Assembly: GCA_014382915.1 (NCBI GenBank)
Contig: JACNIV010000072.1
Location: 1 to 5,867 of the forward strand
Source: Candidatus Cloacimonadota bacterium
GTDB taxonomy: Bacteria > Cloacimonadota > Cloacimonadia > Cloacimonadales > TCS61
Direction: 5' to 3'
Length of the DNA stretch: 5,867 nucleotides
Shown here: one piece after another, positions 1 through 4,743 of the stretch
Layout of the letters: each line of letters begins with the position of its first letter
How positions within the stretch are numbered: position 1 is the first letter of the stretch
Notes under the pieces: generated by a model
Told to the model about the DNA's origin: nothing
Database searches by the model: none
What the model saw: the letters and a program-made list of their open reading frames with translations, nothing else
Program-made: the position numbers and the translations under genes

Positions 1-1
1 T

Positions 2-226
2 TATATAAATGCAGGGAAAAAATCAAATCTGAAATTAAATATAAACCTGACAATTTATTCTTTAGGAGAGGAAATATTAGATCCAAACACAGGTGTTGAA
101 ATCGGTAAAGAAGAAATTAAAATTGGAAAAGGCCAGTTAATTTCGTTTTTTGGAGAAGATGGTGCAGTGCTAAAACTCATAGAAGGATCAATACCTAAAC
201 GAGGTAACATTTGTAAATTACAATAG
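2..226 (+). CDS. C-terminal end of a CsgG/FlgT-type envelope protein (5' truncated by window)
   Basis: An open frame enters from the left edge and ends at TAG 224-226, giving 74 residues with no start codon in the window. The visible part reads as a small beta domain: NLKLNINLTIY, then GEEILDPNTGVEIGKEE, then IGKGQLISFF, and finally KRGNICKLQ. The pattern GEEI-x-DP-x-TG-x-x-x-G, a beta strand, then a closing (K/R)-x-G-D/N-x-(V/I) resembles the SH3-like C-terminal domain of FlgT. The same domain is often appended to CsgG-family outer-membrane secretion lipoproteins. The next gene is a DUF799/GNA1162-like lipoprotein, a family commonly found next to CsgG-type genes, which supports the reading. 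The gene body lies outside the window, so the CsgG assignment is an inference from domain and context. The gap to the next start is 102 nt, so both could share a transcript. Confidence 0.55.
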   Translation, partial: YINAGKKSNLKLNINLTIYSLGEEILDPNTGVEIGKEEIKIGKGQLISFFGEDGAVLKLIEGSIPKRGNICKLQ

Positions 227-313
227 AAAAAGTTATTAAACAGTGCATTTATATAAGTTTGGTATTAATAAATCGAAGAATATTGAAATGATTGAACATA
301 AAAAATAGAATTT

Positions 314-320
314 GGGAGGA
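314..320 (+). promoter_or_regulatory. Ribosome binding site that fixes the DUF799-like start
   Basis: GGGAGGA lies 8 nt before ATG 329 but only 5 nt before the in-frame TTG at 326. The ATG at 329 is therefore the better start. Confidence 0.75.
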
Positions 321-328
321 TTAATTTG

Positions 329-982
329 ATGTTTAATTTAAATTGTAAAAAATTATTTATTATTGCTACACTTTGTACAATTTTGTTTCTTCTTAGTTGC
401 GCTGGTTCAAAATATTTGTATAAAGATCCATCATTTAAAGAACCTATTCCTGTTGCTGTTCTTCCTTTTGAAAATCAAACTACAGATATTGGAGCAGCAG
501 AACTTGCGAGGTTATTCTTTGTTATTGGTATGGCTGAGAAGGGGTATACTGTTTTAGAATATTCTAAAACTGATTCAATACTTATGAGTTTAGGTTTAAC
601 TGATGGTGGTCAATTACCAAGTATTTCTCCAGAGGAACTCCATAAGGAACTTGGTGTTCAAGGACTTCTGTATGGCACACTAATAGATGCCCAATATTCA
701 ACTTACGGGATTTCTAAAAAGAGGAAAGCAACGATCAAAATTAAATTACTTCAGAATGGAACTAGAGTTTGGGAAAACCAAGTATCTAAGAGCGAAAGTG
801 GATTAGGTAATATATTAAATCCACTCGCAGGACTTGTTGAACAAGTCGTAGATAAGGCTTTTGAGAAAGCTTTTGCAAAATATCACGGACATCCCTTGGA
901 ACCAGTAATAGAAAAAGCAGTTTATAAACTTCAGGATAAAATGCCTGGAAAAAGAAAAGTAACTTCTGGATGGAATAAGTAA
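329..982 (+). CDS. DUF799/GNA1162-like outer-membrane lipoprotein
   Basis: The protein has 217 residues from ATG 329. It opens with a charged/hydrophobic lipoprotein signal and a lipobox LLSC with the acylated Cys at residue 24, so it should be a lipid-anchored envelope protein. After AGSKYLYKDPSF comes PVAVLPFENQTTD, the first strand of a TolB-N/CsgG-like alpha/beta fold. A helix follows, then EKGYTVLEYSKTDSIL, GLTDGG, the helix ELHKELGVQGLLYGTL, and a YSTYGISKKRKATIKIKLL strand pair ending in G-T-R-V-W. This order and the length match DUF799 (the Neisseria GNA1162 family), known as periplasm-facing outer-membrane lipoproteins often encoded next to a CsgG homologue. The molecular function of the family is not settled. 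A role with the upstream CsgG-like protein in an envelope assembly or secretion complex is inferred from context. The DUF4810 gene that often accompanies the pair is not visible here. Confidence 0.75.
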   Translation: MFNLNCKKLFIIATLCTILFLLSCAGSKYLYKDPSFKEPIPVAVLPFENQTTDIGAAELARLFFVIGMAEKGYTVLEYSKTDSILMSLGLTDGGQLPSISPEELHKELGVQGLLYGTLIDAQYSTYGISKKRKATIKIKLLQNGTRVWENQVSKSESGLGNILNPLAGLVEQVVDKAFEKAFAKYHGHPLEPVIEKAVYKLQDKMPGKRKVTSGWNK

Positions 983-983
983 T

Positions 984-996
984 AGGAATCCTGCTA
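984..996 (+). repeat. Left arm of a 13-bp inverted repeat flanking the beta-barrel-like gene
   Basis: AGGAATCCTGCTA begins just after the DUF799-like stop codon. Its exact reverse complement is at 1601-1613, just after the next gene. The outer 9 bp are themselves nearly palindromic (AGGA-N-TCCT). Confidence 0.6.
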
Positions 997-1024
997 AAAG
1001 ATAAAATTTTTATGGAGGTTATTA

Positions 1025-1579
1025 ATGAAAGTAAAAGTAATTACTATTCTTACTTTGTTTATTATTACAATTTTGGCAACAAACTTAAATGCTGAAGAAC
1101 AAAGTAGTAGAGTAATGACGGGTATTACAGCTATACCATCATTTTGGGGACCAGGATTAGGATTAAGATCTTGGAATTCTCCCACGTTTGGTTGGGGTCT
1201 TACTGCACTGCCAAGCTGGGATTTTAATGATATTTCAGCGCGTGCTAGATTAATGTATGGTTTTCACACCGGGACAAAAACACGTTGGTACCTATTAGCA
1301 TCTGGTGGATATATGGCTGTTAATGAAAAAGTAGACATTGGATATGGTAGTGAGATGAAATATTCTGTTTCAATGCCAACATTTGTTTTTGGTTTAGGTT
1401 TTGAGAAATTAATGGGATTCAAGAAAAACAAAGGTCTATCATTTGAAGCTGGTTATCAGATTGGAAGTGCTAAATATGAAATTGAATATGAATATATGGG
1501 AATCCAAGAAACATATGAGGCTACATTTGATGTTTCACCAGTATACATAGGTGCTTCGTTTTCATTTTATTTTAAGTAA
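1025..1579 (+). CDS. Small exported beta-barrel-like outer-membrane protein, unknown function
   Basis: The protein has 184 residues and starts at ATG 1025 behind GGAGG at 1014-1018. It opens with a Sec signal peptide (MKVKVITILTLF through about residue 23, LNA followed by EEQ). The mature part is rich in Gly, Tyr, Phe and Trp in alternating patterns expected for short transmembrane beta strands, for example GPGLGLRSW, FGWGLTALPSW, ARARLMYGFHTG, RWYLLASGGYMAV, TFVFGLGFEKL and LSFEAGYQIGSAKYEIEY. It ends in a strand with an aromatic terminus (YIGASFSFYFK). About 160 mature residues could form an eight-stranded barrel. I do not recognise a specific family. It lies 42 nt after the lipoprotein gene and may be co-transcribed with it, so it could be an outer-membrane partner of the lipoprotein system. 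That link rests on context only. Confidence 0.65.
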   Translation: MKVKVITILTLFIITILATNLNAEEQSSRVMTGITAIPSFWGPGLGLRSWNSPTFGWGLTALPSWDFNDISARARLMYGFHTGTKTRWYLLASGGYMAVNEKVDIGYGSEMKYSVSMPTFVFGLGFEKLMGFKKNKGLSFEAGYQIGSAKYEIEYEYMGIQETYEATFDVSPVYIGASFSFYFK

Positions 1580-1600
1580 ATATTTCACAAGAAATAACTA

Positions 1601-1613
1601 TAGCAGGATTCCT
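1601..1613 (+). repeat. Right arm of the 13-bp inverted repeat
   Basis: TAGCAGGATTCCT is the exact reverse complement of 984-996. It is followed by six T residues (1613-1618). Its own AGGA-N-TCCT palindrome has too small a loop to act alone as an intrinsic terminator. Paired with the left arm it would enclose the whole 1025-1579 gene. Confidence 0.6.
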
Positions 1614-1630
1614 TTTTTGTCGATTTCCCG

Positions 1631-1644
1631 CCACAAAATTGTGG
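1631..1644. repeat. 14-bp palindrome in the 1580-1786 intergenic stretch
   Basis: CCACAA and TTGTGG are separated by two bases. This could be a protein-binding site or a small RNA hairpin (5-bp stem, 4-nt loop). No T-run follows, so it is not a terminator. The rest of the 207-nt gap up to the PH-domain gene shows no gene and no promoter I would defend. Confidence 0.4.
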
Positions 1645-1786
1645 ATGAATGGAGACAAATTATACCTTTTGAAACATAAAAAACCGAGAAAACAAGCATA
1701 AAATGGGAGTTTGTTATTTTGGTACGGGAGATGCAATAATGAAATGAAGAAGATAAAGTTTAGAAAATGGTTTAAGGAGGATATTT

Positions 1787-2230
1787 GTGGGTTATATTGA
1801 AAATAATTTAATGACTGGGGAAAAAGTCCTATATCGTACATATTTGCATTGGTTTGTATTTGGTTGGGCAATCTTCTGGAGTATTTTAGCATTATTTTTA
1901 TTTATTGTTAAATTTGAAATTGGCGGATATATTTCTTTAGTCTTTTTCTTTATTGCATTTATTTCTGAATTAATTACATTTAAAACATCAGAATTTGGTC
2001 TAACAGATAAACGAGTTCTTATGAAAGTTGGTTTTATTAAAAGAAATTCTGTTGAAATTCTTCTTAAAAAAGTTGAAGGAATTCAAATTGATCAAAGTAT
2101 TTTTGGTCGAATTTTTGATTATGGTACAATTATTATTAGCGGAACAGGTGGATTGAAAAGTCCTTTTCATAAAATCGCATCACCTTTAAAATTTCGAAAG
2201 GAAATACAAGAACAAATATCAAAAATTTAA
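1787..2230 (+). CDS. Membrane-anchored bacterial PH-domain protein (bPH_2 / DUF304 type)
   Basis: The protein has 147 residues from a GTG start at 1787, fixed by AAGGAGG at 1774-1780 (6-nt spacing). No better ATG exists upstream in frame. After a short cytoplasmic N-terminus containing MTGEKVLYRTYLHW come two hydrophobic helices, roughly residues 21-41 and 46-64. Then comes the PH-like core: EFGLTDKRVLMKVGFI, VEILLKKVEGIQIDQSIFGRIFDYGTIIISGTGG, and the closing FHKIASPLKFRKEIQEQI helix. The LTDKRV, KVEGIQ-x-x-QS and G-RIF-x-YGTI blocks are the signature of the YdbS/YdbT-type bacterial PH domain. Family members are inner-membrane proteins whose soluble domain faces the cytosol, and their exact role is unknown in most cases. 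The gene is 17 nt upstream of the next and probably co-transcribed with it. Confidence 0.85.
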   Translation: MGYIENNLMTGEKVLYRTYLHWFVFGWAIFWSILALFLFIVKFEIGGYISLVFFFIAFISELITFKTSEFGLTDKRVLMKVGFIKRNSVEILLKKVEGIQIDQSIFGRIFDYGTIIISGTGGLKSPFHKIASPLKFRKEIQEQISKI

Positions 2231-2247
2231 ATAACAAGGAGGTTATT

Positions 2248-3141
2248 ATGAGAAAAAATCCAATTATTTTAAGTGTCATGGTGTTTATGATCTTACTAAT
2301 TTCTTATGAACTTAATGCTGAACTAAAATCTTATACACCGAACAAATTAACCTATACAGGTTATTTATGTGATGATTCAGGAAATCCTATCAACAATTCA
2401 GTGAATTTAACGTTTGATATTTATGATATTTCTTCGGGAGGTACTTCATTATGGAATAGTTTTCATTCAAATGTAGATATCAGTAATGGTTTCTTTAGTG
2501 TTATCTTGGAGAATATCACTGTTTTTGGAGATGAGTATGACATATTATATCTACAGGTTAAAGTTAATAATGAGACTTTATTACCAAGGCAGGAAATCAC
2601 AGCGGTTCCCTCTTCTATTTCTACAACAAATTGGGATGGAGGGACTGTAATTAATGAAGCAACTTTTAATAGTGATGTATATTTAGAAGGGAACGAATGT
2701 AATGTTCGATGGGATAATGTTAATTCCAGGCTCATGTGGGAAGATCAAAATGGTGATCGTTTTTTAAAACTTTGGAAGGATAAATTAAGAATTTATGATG
2801 GAAGTAATAATAAATTAATTGAGATAGATGGTAGTGCCGCTGCTGAAATTAATATATCAAGTGCGGTCACTAATAATGAGATAAAGATGATGGCAAATAA
2901 TGTGGGTGATTGTAGATTAATCATGGATTCTCAATCTTATAGTTTTGCGGTATATCTTACTGCTGAAGAAGAAGACGGAGGAGGGGGTCGATTAAAATTA
3001 GAGGGACCTTATGGTACTTGGGAAATTGATACTAATGAGCCATTTGGTTTAAGAGCAAGAAATTCAAGAGGAGATATTACTTTTGAAGTTGATACTGAAA
3101 CCGGTAATATACATTATTCAGGTGAGTTAATTAAGAAATAA
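2248..3141 (+). CDS. Secreted beta-rich surface protein with fibre-like repeats
   Basis: The protein has 297 residues and starts at ATG 2248, with AAGGAGG at 2236-2242. The signal peptide covers about residues 1-24 (ending LNA). Residues 33-126 (LTYTGYLCDDSGNPINNS through LTFDIYD, GGTSLWNS, NGFFSVILENI, LYLQVKVNN, LPRQEITAVPSSIST) form a domain common in bacterial secreted proteins. Its usual pattern is Y-x-G-x-L-D-x-x-G-x-P-x-N, then F-x-L-Y/I-D, GLFSV, and PRQ-x-x-x-x-VPxA. Residues 135-297 are short repetitive beta units (RWDNVNSRLMWEDQNGDRFLKLWKDKLRIYDGSNNKL, and later GRLKLEGPYGTWEID and ITFEVDTETGNIHYSG), reminiscent of phage tail-fibre or adhesin shafts. No intramolecular chaperone or sorting domain is present. 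The protein is probably exported to the cell surface or medium. Its function is unknown. The gene is 13 nt upstream of the sorting-domain gene, suggesting coupled expression. Confidence 0.7.
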   Translation: MRKNPIILSVMVFMILLISYELNAELKSYTPNKLTYTGYLCDDSGNPINNSVNLTFDIYDISSGGTSLWNSFHSNVDISNGFFSVILENITVFGDEYDILYLQVKVNNETLLPRQEITAVPSSISTTNWDGGTVINEATFNSDVYLEGNECNVRWDNVNSRLMWEDQNGDRFLKLWKDKLRIYDGSNNKLIEIDGSAAAEINISSAVTNNEIKMMANNVGDCRLIMDSQSYSFAVYLTAEEEDGGGGRLKLEGPYGTWEIDTNEPFGLRARNSRGDITFEVDTETGNIHYSGELIKK

Positions 3142-3154
3142 CGGGAGGTTACAA

Positions 3155-3700
3155 ATGAAATTCAAATATATCATATTTATCTTTTTTATAGTAATTTTGT
3201 TTAAACATTCTTATTGCTACCAGTTAAATAATGGAGAGTTTTATTCTTCTACCGAATATACAGCATGTGATAACTTTAAATTAATTGGTTTGTTTACACC
3301 ATACGGCACTAATGAAGGATTTATAGGTTCTGGTAATTTTCAACTCTTTGCTTTACCTAATATCTGTCTTGTAGGAATTTATGATGATCAAATCGTAGAA
3401 TTTAAAAATTTCATTCGGAATCACCCCAACCCTTTCAACCCGGAAACAACAATTTCTTTTTCACTTCAAAATAATAGCAATGTTGAATTATCCATTTACA
3501 ATATCAAAGGACAAAAGGTGAAAACTCTAATTAATGGATTCCGGGAAGCAGGTTACCATTCAATCGTCTGGGATGGGAAGGATAGCAATGGCAAACCTGT
3601 TACCAGCGGACTTTATTTCTACCGTATGTGCTTGCATCCCGATTCATCGGGGAAAACGGATACTTACAGCAAAGTTAGGAAAATGCTGCTCCTGCGCTAA
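3155..3700 (+). CDS. Short secreted protein with C-terminal FlgD-like/type IX sorting domain
   Basis: The protein has 181 residues and starts at ATG 3155 behind GGGAGG (3143-3148). It has a very hydrophobic signal peptide at residues 1 to about 21 (ending HSYC). There is no lipobox around that Cys. Residues 38-72 (NFKLIGLFTPYGTNEGFIGSG, NFQLFAL) resemble the Gly-rich segment that often precedes sorting domains in FCB proteins. Residues 89-181 are the sorting domain: NHPNPFNPETTISF, VELSIYNIKGQKVKTL, the G-x-REAGYHSIVWDGKD-x-NGKPV turn, and SGLYFYRM, ending KVRKMLLLR. Such domains direct cargo across the outer membrane or onto the surface and may be cleaved. The cargo part is only about 65 residues, far shorter than usual, so this may be a remnant or a small structural protein. 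GC rises abruptly from about 29% to 47% near 3540, inside the sorting domain. Confidence 0.8.
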   Translation: MKFKYIIFIFFIVILFKHSYCYQLNNGEFYSSTEYTACDNFKLIGLFTPYGTNEGFIGSGNFQLFALPNICLVGIYDDQIVEFKNFIRNHPNPFNPETTISFSLQNNSNVELSIYNIKGQKVKTLINGFREAGYHSIVWDGKDSNGKPVTSGLYFYRMCLHPDSSGKTDTYSKVRKMLLLR

Positions 3701-3780
3701 CTCCTTTGTTAAAACTTCGGAGTTTAAGAAAGCTACGGAGCACAAGTAATATTGAAATAATGTGTTAATAATAACCTGAT

Positions 3781-3813
3781 AAAAACCGCTCTGAAATACG
3801 AGCGGTTTTTTTT
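3781..3813 (+). terminator. Intrinsic terminator after the envelope gene cluster
   Basis: AAAAACCGCTC (3781-3791) pairs with GAGCGGTTTTT (3800-3810) around an 8-nt loop. Eight T residues run from 3806 to 3813. The 6-bp GC-rich core flanked by A/T tracts means it could also act, more weakly, on the opposite strand. It lies 81 nt after the sorting-domain stop and ends that transcription unit. Confidence 0.9.
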
Positions 3814-3819
3814 CTTATT

Positions 3820-3950
3820 AAATTCCAAATCTCAATCTTCCCCGTACAGTCACTGCGTTCCTTACGGGGCAGGCAAATTACAAATACCTTGCCAAAGGCA
3901 GGCAAGAACCTCAAATCTCAATATTCAATGACTGAATGTGTTTGGAATTT
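3820..3950. repeat. Nested palindromic non-coding element
   Basis: The outer arms AAATTCCAAA (3820-3829) and TTTGGAATTT (3941-3950) are perfect inverted 10-mers. Inside are a 7-bp stem CCCCGTA/TACGGGG (3840-3846 with 3863-3869, 16-nt loop), a second stem CTTGCC/GGCAAG (3888-3893 with 3901-3906, 7-nt loop), and an 11-bp direct repeat CAAATCTCAAT (3826-3836 and 3912-3922). No convincing protein is encoded. The arrangement resembles a degenerate dispersed intergenic or MITE-like repeat. That is inferred from structure alone, because copy number cannot be seen from one window. Confidence 0.5.
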
Positions 3951-4103
3951 TGTATTTGGATCATTGTTATTTTCTTGGATTTTGGGATTTTTTTTTGGGA
4001 TTTCATTAAACATGTTCTCATCGCTATAAGAAAGAATTCTAAAAAATCCGTATTATCCGTGAATATCCACCTGCCTTGTTGTATCCGTCAACTACCGGCA
4101 TAC
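3951..4103. other. Non-coding stretch with short tandem motifs
   Basis: This completes the roughly 500-nt gene-free interval between the sorting-domain gene and hipB. It contains TTTTGGGATTT twice (3980-3990 and 3993-4003) and three ATCCGT copies (4046, 4055, 4083) plus a variant ATCCAC at 4065. Such motifs are typical of degenerate intergenic repeats. I see no gene, RNA gene or clear promoter in it. Confidence 0.45.
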
Positions 4104-4121
4104 TACACCCTATCAGGTATA
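4104..4121. promoter_or_regulatory. Operator O1 of the hipBST operon (imperfect)
   Basis: The site is TACACC-CTATCA-GGTATA. The right half matches the perfect O2 exactly and the left half differs at one position (ACACC for ATACC). Its centre is 41 bp upstream of the O2 centre, and it sits just upstream of the -35 element. Confidence 0.65.
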
Positions 4122-4137
4122 AAAAATAAAATATTTC

Positions 4138-4164
4138 TTGACACTATACCCGGTGGGGTATAAA
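4138..4164 (+). promoter_or_regulatory. Promoter of the hipBST operon
   Basis: The -35 element is a consensus TTGACA at 4138-4143. A TATAAA -10 lies at 4159-4164 with 15-nt spacing; the alternative TAAAAA at 4161-4166 has 17-nt spacing. Transcription would start near 4171-4173, leaving about 35 nt of leader before hipB. The spacer is almost entirely occupied by operator O2, so repressor and RNA polymerase should compete. Confidence 0.7.
4145..4162. promoter_or_regulatory. Operator O2 of the hipBST operon (perfect palindrome)
   Basis: TATACCC-GGTG-GGGTATA is an 18-bp perfect inverted repeat with 7-bp arms, placed between the -35 and -10 elements. It is the best copy of the ATACC-N6-GGTAT pattern. 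Its overall size and the CC...GG half-site layout are similar to the E. coli HipB operator (TATCC-N8-GGATA), supporting HipB as its ligand. Confidence 0.8.
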
Positions 4165-4185
4165 AAAGCTCTGTGTCTAAAATAA

Positions 4186-4203
4186 CATACCCAAAGAGGT
4201 ATA
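4186..4203. promoter_or_regulatory. Operator O3 of the hipBST operon, over the hipB ribosome binding site
   Basis: The site is CATACC-CAAAGA-GGTATA. Both 5-bp half-sites (ATACC, GGTAT) are exact, and the centre is 41 bp downstream of the O2 centre. It lies in the leader and includes the Shine-Dalgarno GAGG (4196-4199). The same symmetry would let the mRNA form a short hairpin over the ribosome site. Confidence 0.7.
4196..4199 (+). promoter_or_regulatory. Ribosome binding site that fixes the hipB start
   Basis: GAGG lies 6 nt before ATG 4206. It supports that start over the in-frame GTG at 4173, which has no Shine-Dalgarno sequence and would lie within a few bases of the predicted transcription start. 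Confidence 0.75.
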
Positions 4204-4205
4204 AT

Positions 4206-4418
4206 ATGAAAAGAAATTTGAGAGAATTTGTAAAAGAAAGAAGAAGAATTCTTAAGTTCACACAAAATGATCTGGCAGAAAAAGCTGGTGTGGGATTGCG
4301 TTTTATCCGAGAATTGGAACAGGGAAAACAAACACTCCGTCTGGATAAGGTTGATCAGGTTCTGTCGCTTTTCGGTTACCGGATGGGTCCGGTAAAAGCA
4401 GGATATGAAAATGAGTAG
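4206..4418 (+). CDS. hipB: HipB-type XRE/HTH antitoxin and operon repressor
   Basis: The protein has 70 residues and is almost entirely one Cro/C1-type helix-turn-helix domain. The segment LREFVKERRRILKFTQNDLAEKAGVG (residues 5-30) supplies helices 1-2, GLRFIRELEQGKQ (30-42) the recognition helix, and LRLDKVDQVLSLFGYRMGP (44-62) the dimerising helix and HipB-typical tail. FTQ-x-x-LA-x-x-AGV and F-I-R-x-LE-x-GK are family hallmarks. It should bind as a dimer to the three inverted repeats at 4104-4203 and repress its own operon. In HipBA and HipBST systems the toxin-antitoxin complex usually strengthens this repression. The first gene of the operon, it overlaps hipS by 8 nt, so the two are translationally coupled. 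It is shorter than E. coli HipB (88 residues) and lacks a long C-terminal extension. Confidence 0.88.
   Translation: MKRNLREFVKERRRILKFTQNDLAEKAGVGLRFIRELEQGKQTLRLDKVDQVLSLFGYRMGPVKAGYENE
4400..4403 (+). promoter_or_regulatory. Ribosome binding site that fixes the hipS start
   Basis: AGGA ends 7 nt before ATG 4411 but only 1 nt before the in-frame ATG 4405. The start at 4411 is therefore favoured, giving a protein beginning MSRKAKVFY, close to the usual start of HipA N-terminal domains. Confidence 0.6.
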
Positions 4419-4743
4419 GAAGGCAAAAGTATTTTACGGAGATCGCTTTGCGGGGATTATTTCGGAAATGGACACAGGTTATTCATTCCGGTATGAAAAA
4501 GAATATCTTCAAATGGAAAATGTAGAACCGGTGAGTCTTATCCTTCCATTACAAGAAGCATCTTTTGAGAACAAAACCATGTTTCCCTTTTTTGACGGAC
4601 TCATTCCGGAAGGCTGGCTTTTAAATATTGCAGAAGAATTGTGGAAGCTGGATTCCCGGGACAGGATGGGTCTGCTTCTATCCTGCTGCAGGGATTGTAT
4701 CGGTGCAGTCAGTATAATTCCAATGGAGGGTAAAAACAGATGA
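4411..4743 (+). CDS. hipS: HipS-type antitoxin: free-standing HipA N-terminal subdomain
   Basis: The protein has 110 residues and corresponds to subdomain 1 of HipA (Couple_hipA family), which is fused to the kinase in classical HipA but separate here. Visible family blocks are RKAKVFYGDRFAGIISE (3-19), FRYEKEYL (26-33), PVSLILPLQ (40-48), FPFFDGLIPEGWLL (58-71), and DRMGLL followed by DCIGAVSIIP (84-104). In E. coli O127 HipBST the small HipS protein, not HipB, neutralises the kinase by binding it and placing a Trp near the active site. Trp69 in the PEGW block is a candidate for the same job; that is inference. The gene overlaps hipB by 8 nt and hipT by 4 nt (ATGA), which favours stoichiometric production. 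A Cys-rich patch (C92, C93, C96) is unusual. ATG 4405 is an alternative start adding two residues. Confidence 0.85.
   Translation: MSRKAKVFYGDRFAGIISEMDTGYSFRYEKEYLQMENVEPVSLILPLQEASFENKTMFPFFDGLIPEGWLLNIAEELWKLDSRDRMGLLLSCCRDCIGAVSIIPMEGKNR

Noticed and set aside
1572..1892. 106-codon antisense open frame
   Set aside because: It overlaps the PH-domain gene on the opposite strand, lacks family resemblance, and reflects AT-rich sequence.
3155..3223. Lipoprotein signal in the sorting-domain protein (Cys21)
   Set aside because: HSYC does not fit the lipobox consensus L-(A/S/T)-(G/A)-C. An ordinary Sec signal peptide is more likely.
3714..3745. CGGAG repeated at 3717 and 3736 as a regulatory repeat
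   Set aside because: The flanking bases do not match and the unit is only five bases, so chance is a sufficient explanation.
3534..3749. 71-codon open frame overlapping the sorting-domain gene
   Set aside because: It is another frame of a well-supported gene whose translation carries clear domain motifs.
3936..4163. 75-codon open frame upstream of hipB
   Set aside because: It translates low-complexity repeat DNA and runs through the hipBST promoter and operators. It has no ribosome binding site or recognisable protein pattern.
4173..4205. GTG at 4173 as hipB start, adding 11 residues
   Set aside because: It has no Shine-Dalgarno sequence, sits at the predicted transcription start, and the extra residues precede the usual HTH start. 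ATG 4206 has GAGG at good spacing.
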